A stretch of 64,000 bases of DNA from Nitrosomonas sp. Nm132 (GTDB lineage Bacteria; Pseudomonadota; Gammaproteobacteria; Burkholderiales; Nitrosomonadaceae): NCBI RefSeq assembly GCF_900100485.1, contig NZ_FNDH01000003.1, positions 1-64,000 on the forward strand. Direction: 5' to 3'. The notes under the pieces were generated by a model, which saw only the letters and a list, made by a program, of their open reading frames with translations, searched no databases and was not told where the DNA came from. This document shows positions 57,220-64,000 of this stretch, one piece after another (within the stretch, counting starts at the first letter, position 1; each line of letters starts with the position of its first letter). The translations under genes and the position numbers were made by a program.

Positions 57220-59945
57220 GATTCATTCCCCTTATCCCCTGCCTCGGCATCGGCTTCATCCAGCAAGGTCAATTCATTGATGCGGCACAGCGGGTGTAGC
57301 GTGCAGTAGGTACACGTGGCAGGGTATTGCTTGGGATCGACCGCCGCTTCGCCACGGCAGAAGCTGTCGCCAAGCCTTTCCAGGGTCGCTCGCCAATGCG
57401 CCAGCACTTGCGGCCAGTCGCCTATCTCACGGGTCTGCGGCAGCTTTTCATGGGATTTCACTCCAGGCAAAATTCCCTCCTCCATTGTGACGCCACTGAA
57501 TGCCATCTGACCCGCTCGCACCTGGGCAAAGGCCATGCCGGCAAGATTCTCGGTGGAAATCAGGCTGTAGAGCGGCAATTGCGGCTCATCGGGGCGGTCT
57601 CCGAACCATTGGCTGGCTTTGGCTTCACCTGTTTTGTAATCAATGATCAATCGACACCCGTCTGCGATTTCATCGATGCGATCGACTTTGAGCTGAATGT
57701 TGAGCGTGCCCACAACCCATTCATATTTTTTTTCTTTCTCAATGACCCGGAAAGGCGAACGATTTTTTTCCAGATCCAGCCATGACAGTACTTGACGATG
57801 CAACCTATCAGCCTCCATGGCCCTAAAGCGTCGGGTAAATGTTTGCGGATAATGCGGCGCTATTTCAGTGATAGCCGCATTGATTTGATCCAGCACCAGT
57901 GTGCTGAGTTGGGTATCTGGCAATGCGACCAATTGTTCGTGCGAGTCTAGCCTATCCCAGACTTTTTCCATGATGCGATGCAGAAGATTACCTCGCGCCA
58001 TGGCATTCAAGCCGATCTGGATTCCCCCCAGCGGCCCGGCACCCAGACGTAACTCCGCAAATGCCCGGAAGGGACATGCCGCCTGCAACTTGAAAATGCG
58101 ACTGCCGCCGCTGGTTGTCGTCTGCGCCAGAGATGGCGCGGGATCATGAAGCCACTCACTCAACTGGGCGCTACGATGCACAGTATCACGCCATGAAACG
58201 ATCTTACTCACTAACAGCGACTCCACTGCCAGAGAGGGGAAATCCTTGATCATAGGGCTAGGACGCAATGCTTCCTCGCCATTCCGCTGCGGATAACTGA
58301 CAATCACCTCATCGGCGCTCGTTATGATGCGCTGGGTAAGCCTGCGCGTCACAGACAATTCACGTTGTTCGCTTGAATGCGGCAACTCATTTTTGCGCTG
58401 TAATGGCAAGGGAATGAAGGGATTAGGCTGGGGCGATGGCGGCCATACCCCATCATGCAGCCCCATGATCCATAGATGATCGAACTGCATACCATGCGCT
58501 TCGAGCGGGCCGAGCACCTGAACCGGTGCAACGCCTGTTTGCGGTTGAAAAATGCGCTCTCCAGTCATTTGCCCAAGCTGACTCAATGCAGCAGACCATG
58601 ATATCTCTCCCGTTACCCAATCCAGCGTAGCCAATTCCGCCAATAAGGCATGCCACGCTTCAACTGTCTGATATTCATCACTCGATAAGCGGTATCCTTC
58701 CAGCCAGCCGACCGTCTTGAGTAGCTGGGCGAAATGCTGCACCCATTGCCCTGGATGATCCTTGCGTGGACAGGTTTGCAGCCACGTTCTCAGCATATCG
58801 AGTTTCTTTTCCAGTACGGCGCAGGCATAGCTGCGATTTGTTTTTGACGCATGATAATGCAAGGTATCAAGGGATACACTGGGCTCACCCGTTTCGCGCA
58901 ACCGCACATCCAGCAAGGCGCGTGCGCTCGACTCCTGCTCCCAGCCCGCAATAAAGGGCGAGTGAAGCAACAGGCTCACGTCCTGGAGGCTGATCGTAGG
59001 CTTGAACAGTTCAAGCAGCTTCAATGTCACCGTGATCAGCGGAAAGGCGCCCAATGACTTACCGAGAGACACATTGTAGGGGCGCTCCTGATTCGAATGC
59101 CCGGGATGAAAAATTTGCGGAATCAGGATTTCATCCAATGCATGCGTAACGACTTCACGGTGAGAAGACAGCTCTGGCACTACAATCCCTATTTGCGCCT
59201 CAGGATGATGCTCCAGCTTCTGCCGCACCCAGCGCGCCATCAAGATCGCCTCCTGACGATTGTCGGCGCTCGCAATCCGGGCTATTTGACTGTTTTTTGG
59301 CTTTAATTGCAGCCACTGCACTTTGCAACCCAATCGATCCAGCGTTTCCAGCAAAACAGATTGCTGAGGCGTGAGCTCATCAAAGCCGGTTAACACCAAC
59401 TCATTGGGTGCCTGCAATGCTTCCCGCGCAAAGCAATGCCTGAGCTGATCCGGTAGGCAGGCGATCGATAACCAGCCTTTTTGCTGGCAAATACGCTGAA
59501 AGAATGACTGCCATTTCCAGAATAATCGGCTGTCATCGTTGTACTGAAAAATTGACTCATTTTGCGGTAAGCACCATTCCTGCAGCAACTGCCAGGCTTT
59601 CTGCACCTGGAACGCAGTCCTGCTCATCGGCTGAAATGACAGATCCGAAGCGATCATCTCCTGCCAAATAGCACGCTCCTGATAAGGCGTAAGCAGTCGT
59701 CCAAATTCAGAAAATGCGCCTGATATCAGGGCTTCCTCCCATAACCGTTGCAGCCAGCTATTCCACGGCAAAATATCCGGTGTCAGCCAGGGTTCTGCAT
59801 CCCCAGCAACTGCCGCCTGGTCAAAATGTTGATGAAGCACGTGAGCCAGGCGCTGATTTCCGGTAATTACCGTGATGCCTTGGTTTAATTTAGCGAGAAT
59901 ATCCACGCTATCAGCCAGCAGTGGATCAAGCCGGTAAGCTTTCAT
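57216..59945 (-). CDS. AddB-like PD-(D/E)XK nuclease subunit
   Basis: The 909-residue partner of the AddA-like helicase has a helicase-like N-terminal half that is degenerate (VITGNQRLAHVL). The C-terminal nuclease domain shows GNLLHRIMEKVWD, VDRIDEIADGCRLIIDYKTGEA and QLPLYSL. Four Cys (AACPFRAFAELRLG plus CTYCTLHPLC) match the AddB-type iron-sulfur staple. It forms the second nuclease of the two-subunit resection complex. It is the first gene of the pair; upstream is the divergent secreted-protein gene. Confidence 0.85.
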   Translation of the reverse strand: MKAYRLDPLLADSVDILAKLNQGITVITGNQRLAHVLHQHFDQAAVAGDAEPWLTPDILPWNSWLQRLWEEALISGAFSEFGRLLTPYQERAIWQEMIASDLSFQPMSRTAFQVQKAWQLLQEWCLPQNESIFQYNDDSRLFWKWQSFFQRICQQKGWLSIACLPDQLRHCFAREALQAPNELVLTGFDELTPQQSVLLETLDRLGCKVQWLQLKPKNSQIARIASADNRQEAILMARWVRQKLEHHPEAQIGIVVPELSSHREVVTHALDEILIPQIFHPGHSNQERPYNVSLGKSLGAFPLITVTLKLLELFKPTISLQDVSLLLHSPFIAGWEQESSARALLDVRLRETGEPSVSLDTLHYHASKTNRSYACAVLEKKLDMLRTWLQTCPRKDHPGQWVQHFAQLLKTVGWLEGYRLSSDEYQTVEAWHALLAELATLDWVTGEISWSAALSQLGQMTGERIFQPQTGVAPVQVLGPLEAHGMQFDHLWIMGLHDGVWPPSPQPNPFIPLPLQRKNELPHSSEQRELSVTRRLTQRIITSADEVIVSYPQRNGEEALRPSPMIKDFPSLAVESLLVSKIVSWRDTVHRSAQLSEWLHDPAPSLAQTTTSGGSRIFKLQAACPFRAFAELRLGAGPLGGIQIGLNAMARGNLLHRIMEKVWDRLDSHEQLVALPDTQLSTLVLDQINAAITEIAPHYPQTFTRRFRAMEADRLHRQVLSWLDLEKNRSPFRVIEKEKKYEWVVGTLNIQLKVDRIDEIADGCRLIIDYKTGEAKASQWFGDRPDEPQLPLYSLISTENLAGMAFAQVRAGQMAFSGVTMEEGILPGVKSHEKLPQTREIGDWPQVLAHWRATLERLGDSFCRGEAAVDPKQYPATCTYCTLHPLCRINELTLLDEADAEAGDKGNES

Positions 59946-60077
59946 GAATTCCAGATTGCCCTCACAAGCAAAAATTTACCATTATGCATTGACTGTTCAT
60001 ATCATGTTGAAATAGGTAGAATTGCGAACCAGAAGTACCTTTATTTAGTTTAAAAGAGAAGAATATCAGGAGAACGA

Positions 60078-60599
60078 ATGAATAAAAAATTGATCGGCAG
60101 TATGTTTCTTGCAGTTACATTGTTATGGTCCGCTCAGGCGCTATCTGAGGAAGCAGGATCAGAAGCAGGATCAGTAGAGCCTTCACAAGAGGCTCCCGCT
60201 TCAGAAGTTTCCTCTCCAGAAGCAAAAGAGCCCTCTCAAGAAGCCTCCTCTCCGGAAGCAGCCGAACCATTACCAAGCGGCCAGGGTTGGCGGCTTGTTC
60301 GTACTGTGGAAATAGCGAAGACCGGTAAATTTGTGCAGATGGTACTGGTAGATTTCAAAAGAGAAATGGATCAAACGGTCTATAGCGCTGCAATTCAACG
60401 ACTCTGTGGTAAAGAAACGGAGTTCTGCCGCATAAGATTCTGGACTCAAGAACGTTTCATCCCCGAGAAAGTGACCCTCACACACGAGCAGCTCAAAGCT
60501 CAGAAAGCTGAATTCATATTAAATAAGTCAGCTAGTATCCGCAAAACAACCTGGTCTTGCGATGCTAATCCCGATAAAACTCATTGTGTGAAGTACTAA
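60078..60599 (+). CDS. Secreted Ser/Glu/Pro-rich protein, unknown
   Basis: The 173-residue protein has a signal peptide (KLIGSMFLAVTLLWSAQA). A low-complexity acidic stretch of short repeats follows (EAGS, EPSQEA, SSPEA) over residues about 25-65, then a compact C-terminal part (GWRLVRTVEIAKTGKFVQMV, RLCGKETEFCRIRFWTQERF, TTWSCDANPDKTHCVKY). Four Cys in the C-terminal part suggest two disulfides. AGGAGAA ribosome site. I do not recognise the family. The repeat region could be a linker holding the folded part away from an envelope partner. Confidence 0.65.
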   Translation: MNKKLIGSMFLAVTLLWSAQALSEEAGSEAGSVEPSQEAPASEVSSPEAKEPSQEASSPEAAEPLPSGQGWRLVRTVEIAKTGKFVQMVLVDFKREMDQTVYSAAIQRLCGKETEFCRIRFWTQERFIPEKVTLTHEQLKAQKAEFILNKSASIRKTTWSCDANPDKTHCVKY

Positions 60600-60611
60600 T
60601 CACCAGATACT

Positions 60612-60642
60612 CCCCACATTCTTGTTCTACACAAATGTGGGG
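60612..60642. terminator. Hairpin between the secreted-protein gene and lpdA
   Basis: CCCCACATT pairs perfectly with AATGTGGGG around a 13-base loop, between convergent genes. TAAATAT follows, with only a weak U-run. Confidence 0.55.
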
Positions 60643-60685
60643 TAAATATCACTCCATCAGGATAAGCAGTCGAATTAAACGACCA

Positions 60686-62146
60686 TCAGATATGCAACGC
60701 TCGCTTATCCACAGCTAAAGCCGCTTCATGTAATACCTCCGATAACGAAGGATGCGCATGGATGATCCGCGCAAGATCCTCGCTGCTGGCAGCAAATTCC
60801 ATTGCAACAACAGCTTCCGCAATCATTTCGGAAACATAGGGGCCAATCATATGCACGCCCAGGATACGATCCGTATCAGCGTCGGCGAGCACTTTCACAA
60901 AGCCGCTGGTTTCTCCCAAGGCACGTGCGCGCCCATTGGCCATGAAGGGGAATTGTCCTGCGCGATAAGCAATACCGGCTGCTTTAAGTTCCTGCTCGGT
61001 TTTTCCTACCCAGGCTATTTCCGGCGAGGTATAAATCACCCAAGGGATGATATTCAGATTAACTTTGACAGACTCATTGGCATGACCTTGCTTTTCGGAT
61101 GCAATCATTTCTGCGACAGCCACCCCTTCTTCAGAAGCTTTATGTGCCAGCATCGGGCCTCGTACCACATCGCCGACGGCATATACTTTAGGCAGGTTGG
61201 TACGACAGTATTCATCGACTTCAATATAACCACGTTCATTCTTGCTTAAACCCATCTCGTCTGTACCCAGACCTGCTGTATTGGGTATTCTGCCCACGGC
61301 AACGATCAGTTTATCGACCTCCAGTTTTTGGGATTCCGCTTCAGCATCAGCATAATCAACCACTACCTGCTCCTTTTCAACCTGGATTGACTTGATCTCG
61401 ACACCGGTCTGGATCACTAATCCTGACTCACGTGTAAAGATTTTTTGCGCTTCCTTTGCAATCTGCTCATCAGCGGCCATCAGAAAATTTGACTGCGCCT
61501 CCAGTATGGTTACTTCTGAACCAAGCCGACGCCATACGCTACCCATCTCCAGACCAATGACTCCTGCGCCAATCACCCCCAGACGTTTAGGCACCTCCGT
61601 GATAGCTAATGCTCCGCTATTATCCAATATGCGATCATTGTCAACGCTGATGAACGGCAATTGACGGGGCGTTGATCCGGTCGCAATGATGACGTATTCA
61701 GCCTGAATTTCTTCGATCTCGTCACCATTCTTTACCTGAATTTTCCAGATACTATTTTCTTCTTCATGCTTAAACAGTGTTCCTCTGCCATGCAAAGAAG
61801 TGACCTTGTTTTTCTTGAATAGCATGGCAATCCCGCCCGTGAAAGCCTTCACAATTTTATTTTTGCGCGTAATCATCACGGGCACATCCATGGATAGACC
61901 TTCCAGCTTGATGCCATGATCGATAAATTTATGCGCAGCACGTGCATAATTCTCAGAAGATTCCAGTAACGCCTTAGATGGAATACAGCCCACATTGAGA
62001 CAAGTGCCTCCCAGACTCGCTACGCCTTGATCATTCTTCCATTCATCAATACATACTGTATTAAGACCTAACTGAGCACAACGAATAGCTGCCACATAGC
62101 CGCCCGGACCTGCACCAATAACAGCCACATCGAAAGATTTAGTCAT
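60686..62146 (-). CDS. lpdA: Dihydrolipoamide dehydrogenase
   Basis: The 486-residue flavoprotein is E3 of the pyruvate and 2-oxoglutarate dehydrogenase complexes. It has the FAD GxGxxG motif in VAVIGAGPGGYVAAIRCAQLG, the redox-active disulfide GGTCLNVGCIPSKALL, the NAD GVIGAGVIGLEMGSVW motif, and VYAVGDVVRGPMLAHKASEEG. The dimer-interface catalytic His is in IIHAHPSLSEVLHEA. It stands alone here, with no E1 or E2 gene adjoining. MITE copy 4 lies directly upstream in its promoter region. Confidence 0.94.
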   Translation of the reverse strand: MTKSFDVAVIGAGPGGYVAAIRCAQLGLNTVCIDEWKNDQGVASLGGTCLNVGCIPSKALLESSENYARAAHKFIDHGIKLEGLSMDVPVMITRKNKIVKAFTGGIAMLFKKNKVTSLHGRGTLFKHEEENSIWKIQVKNGDEIEEIQAEYVIIATGSTPRQLPFISVDNDRILDNSGALAITEVPKRLGVIGAGVIGLEMGSVWRRLGSEVTILEAQSNFLMAADEQIAKEAQKIFTRESGLVIQTGVEIKSIQVEKEQVVVDYADAEAESQKLEVDKLIVAVGRIPNTAGLGTDEMGLSKNERGYIEVDEYCRTNLPKVYAVGDVVRGPMLAHKASEEGVAVAEMIASEKQGHANESVKVNLNIIPWVIYTSPEIAWVGKTEQELKAAGIAYRAGQFPFMANGRARALGETSGFVKVLADADTDRILGVHMIGPYVSEMIAEAVVAMEFAASSEDLARIIHAHPSLSEVLHEAALAVDKRALHI

Positions 62147-62187
62147 GAATCACCTTATAAAAATGAGTGGTTACAAACGAAGGAGAA

Positions 62188-62329
62188 CGTGATGATCACG
62201 CAGGATTTTGATTAATAGGGAAGTTTTGTAAGGGAGTGGTGTAGTAATTCATACACCCGACTGAACAAAACCTTTCCTATTAATTAAAGGACAAGTGAGG
62301 ACACGTGTCAATTTATAAAATATTCGGGC
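62188..62329 (+). mobile_element. MITE family A, copy 4 (left end lost)
   Basis: Same internal sequence as copies 2 and 3 (CGTGATGATCACGCAGG to the right end ATATTCGGGC), but the outer left tip is missing. TA follows at 62330-62331. Not at a stop codon of a visible gene. It lies between nagZ and lpdA, upstream of lpdA. Confidence 0.8.
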
Positions 62330-62403
62330 TAAAATAGATCCTTTCAGCAACAACGCCTTCCAAACAAGTAATCTATCAGGGATAGTATTTCAGGTTGATT
62401 CAA

Positions 62404-63450
62404 TTAAAATGACAGTTCCTGATTGCCTACCCCGATTTCACTGATTTCCCTGACAGCCTGAACGAAATATGCAGCTTCGTGTAGCTTTATCATTGATTGC
62501 GCATGGCGCCGTCCACGCATATGCGCTAGCCGCGCAAGACTCACAGCGGGAATCTCCCATTGCAATGTTTCCAGCAATTGGTCGGCAGATTGGAAATCAT
62601 TGCATACCAATACCATGTCACAACCTGCTTGTAATGCTGCCCGGGCACGCTCAGTGATGTTGCCATAGCCAGCGGTACCTTGCATGCTCAAATCATCACT
62701 AAAGATACAACCATCAAATCCCAATTCATTTCGTAAAATATTTTTCAGCCAGAAGCTGGAGAATCCGGCAGGATACCCATCCATTTTAGGATAAATCACA
62801 TGTGCCGCCATAATCCCTGCCAAGCCAAAATTGATCATCTGACGAAATGGAATCAGATCATCCATCTCGATATCGGCATAAGTGCGATCATCCATGGCTA
62901 TTTCAAAATGCGTATCTGCCTGAATATGCCCATGCCCGGGAAAATGCTTGCCTACTGCAGCCATTCCGCCTGATTTCAAGCCCAGCATTAAACTATGCGC
63001 TAGTTCTGCAATCGCCTGGGGGGTGCGATGGAAAGCACGGTCACCAATCACACTACTTTGCCCATAATCGATATCAAGCACGGGAGTAAAGCTCAAATCA
63101 ACACCGCAAGTGGACAACTCCGCCGCCAATACATAACCGGTTTGCTTGGCCAGATGGCGTGCCTGGTGAGGATGCCTGTCCCATATCTTACCTAATTCGC
63201 GCATCGCCGGTAATGGCGTAAAATCTTTACGAAAACGTTGTACCCTGCCACCTTCATGATCCACGGCAACGAGTAAAGGTGGATTTCTGAGTGCGTGGAT
63301 CTCAGCAGTCAATGCTGTCAACTGTTCACACGACTCATAATTGCGGGTAAACAAGATGATGCCTCCTGTAAGGGGATGGCGTAACCTTGCTTTATCTTCG
63401 ACTGATAACTGGGTACTCACGATATCGAGCATCACCGGACCCAGCGACAT
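62404..63450 (-). CDS. nagZ: Beta-N-acetylhexosaminidase NagZ
   Basis: The 348-residue GH3 enzyme removes GlcNAc from 1,6-anhydro-muropeptides in the cytoplasm, the step preceding or alongside AmpD. It has [16 protein letters not shown], the substrate loop [19 protein letters not shown], the catalytic histidine motif [15 protein letters not shown], and [13 protein letters not shown] with the catalytic Asp. I start at the ATG at 63450, which forms a TGATG overlap with acpS; a GTG one codon upstream is possible. Both AmpD and NagZ of the recycling pathway are thus in this window. Confidence 0.93.
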   Translation of the reverse strand: MSLGPVMLDIVSTQLSVEDKARLRHPLTGGIILFTRNYESCEQLTALTAEIHALRNPPLLVAVDHEGGRVQRFRKDFTPLPAMRELGKIWDRHPHQARHLAKQTGYVLAAELSTCGVDLSFTPVLDIDYGQSSVIGDRAFHRTPQAIAELAHSLMLGLKSGGMAAVGKHFPGHGHIQADTHFEIAMDDRTYADIEMDDLIPFRQMINFGLAGIMAAHVIYPKMDGYPAGFSSFWLKNILRNELGFDGCIFSDDLSMQGTAGYGNITERARAALQAGCDMVLVCNDFQSADQLLETLQWEIPAVSLARLAHMRGRRHAQSMIKLHEAAYFVQAVREISEIGVGNQELSF

Positions 63451-63830
63451 CACGCCTTCTCCAGAATCACAAAAGCACTGGCTAGATTGAGTTCATCGCT
63501 AAGGGAAAGATGGTGGCTAATAATTCCCTCACGCCTGATCAACTCGGCTAAATCAGGATGAAACTGGAAATACGGTTTACCAAGAGAAGTATGAGCAACA
63601 GTGATATTGTTTAACGTTACAGGAGAGCGTAGGCCAGTACCCATTGCTTTGGAAAGAGCCTCTTTGGCCGCAAAGCGCTTAGCTAAAAATATAGCTGGTT
63701 TAGCATCCTTGATGTAATCAGACCATTCGTGCTCTGCTAACAATCTACGCGCGAAACGTTCGCCATATTTTTCAAGTGACTGCGCAATACGGGAAAGATC
63801 GACGATATCTGTGCCGATTCCATAAATCAT
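63450..63830 (-). CDS. acpS: Holo-acyl-carrier-protein synthase
   Basis: The 126-residue phosphopantetheinyl transferase has the N-terminal metal-binding [33 protein letters not shown] with the catalytic Glu and Lys, and SLGKPYF and HHLSLSDE near the end. It converts apo-ACP to holo-ACP from CoA. The start overlaps the pdxJ stop (ATGA), the widespread pdxJ-acpS arrangement. Confidence 0.94.
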   Translation of the reverse strand: MIYGIGTDIVDLSRIAQSLEKYGERFARRLLAEHEWSDYIKDAKPAIFLAKRFAAKEALSKAMGTGLRSPVTLNNITVAHTSLGKPYFQFHPDLAELIRREGIISHHLSLSDELNLASAFVILEKA

Positions 63831-64000
63831 TGACTCGCTTCCAGCATGAGTTGCTTCATCTCTCTAACCGCTTGCGCTAATCCAACGAATAATGCATGTG
63901 ACACAATAGCATGTCCGATATTGAGTTCAGAAAGACCTTGTATCGCTGCAATGGGCCGGGTATTTTGGTAATGCAGTCCATGACCAGCGTTAACTTTTAA
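63827..64000 (-). CDS. pdxJ: Pyridoxine 5'-phosphate synthase PdxJ, C-terminal part
   Basis: The frame enters from the right edge and ends at 63827. The 57 visible residues include [18 protein letters not shown] and [20 protein letters not shown], then [13 protein letters not shown]. This is the conserved PdxJ C-terminus, with the GHGLHYxN and ELNIGHxIV motifs. PdxJ makes pyridoxine phosphate, the PLP precursor. The N-terminal three quarters lie outside the window. Confidence 0.93.
   Translation of the reverse strand, partial: LKVNAGHGLHYQNTRPIAAIQGLSELNIGHAIVSHALFVGLAQAVREMKQLMLEASQ

Overview
This window looks like the chromosome of an ammonia-oxidising betaproteobacterium, most likely Nitrosomonas or a close relative. 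The evidence is the overall gene complement, its arrangement, and secreted proteins rich in His, Met and Cys that suggest copper handling. This is recognition of families, not a database match. Most of the window is compact housekeeping DNA with many 4-base gene overlaps. Between the operons lie small palindromic mobile elements, and there is one clear accessory island at about 40.9-53.4 kb.

Layout. 0-2.8 kb: the start of a broken IS630-like transposase gene, a direct-repeat pair, a WecG/TagA glycosyltransferase, a DHH phosphoesterase and two kinds of palindromic element. 2.8-8.9 kb: a membrane MutS-like ATPase and a four-gene MacAB/Dev-type ABC export operon. 9-15.6 kb: a PLP amino-acid decarboxylase, phoB-phoR with a candidate Pho box, a DUF971 gene, ubiE and apbE. 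15.7-20.8 kb: an envelope redox/metal cluster (a large DUF3570 outer-membrane protein, a DUF4266 lipoprotein, a TlpA thioredoxin and two secreted proteins of unknown family). 21.3-38.4 kb: recN, nadK, hrcA, hemH, dapE, an MlaFE-like pair, a BT1-type transporter, holB, tmk, ampD, rnk, a mutarotase and acnA. 38.4-40.8 kb: VapBC, a PGPGW-type membrane protein, two copies of a palindromic MITE, and an orphan HicB-like gene.

The island. A CRISPR array of 47 repeats and 46 spacers (40948-43736) is followed by an AT-rich leader, a zeta-type toxin/ParD-like antitoxin pair, and cas6f, cas5fv, cas7fv, cas2-3 and cas1, all transcribed toward the array. No Cas8f large subunit is present, so this is the minimal type I-F2 (I-Fv) system. 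The toxin-antitoxin pair sits between the interference genes and the array. Both island edges carry broken genes: a DUF1016/YhcG fragment abuts the last repeat, and a DUF433 gene, a HIRAN-domain gene and a WYL regulator upstream of cas1 all carry frameshifts or stops. Beyond lie a cluster of three DnaA boxes and an AddAB-like helicase-nuclease pair.

60-64 kb: a secreted Ser/Glu/Pro-rich protein, lpdA, another MITE copy, nagZ, acpS and the 3' end of pdxJ, which runs out of the window.

The least expected pattern is in the 164-165 bp MITE. It carries TA target duplications, and three copies are inserted exactly at the TA of a gene's stop codon, always with the same element end facing the gene. 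The second is a candidate FMN attachment motif in the DUF3570 protein, whose operon ends in apbE.
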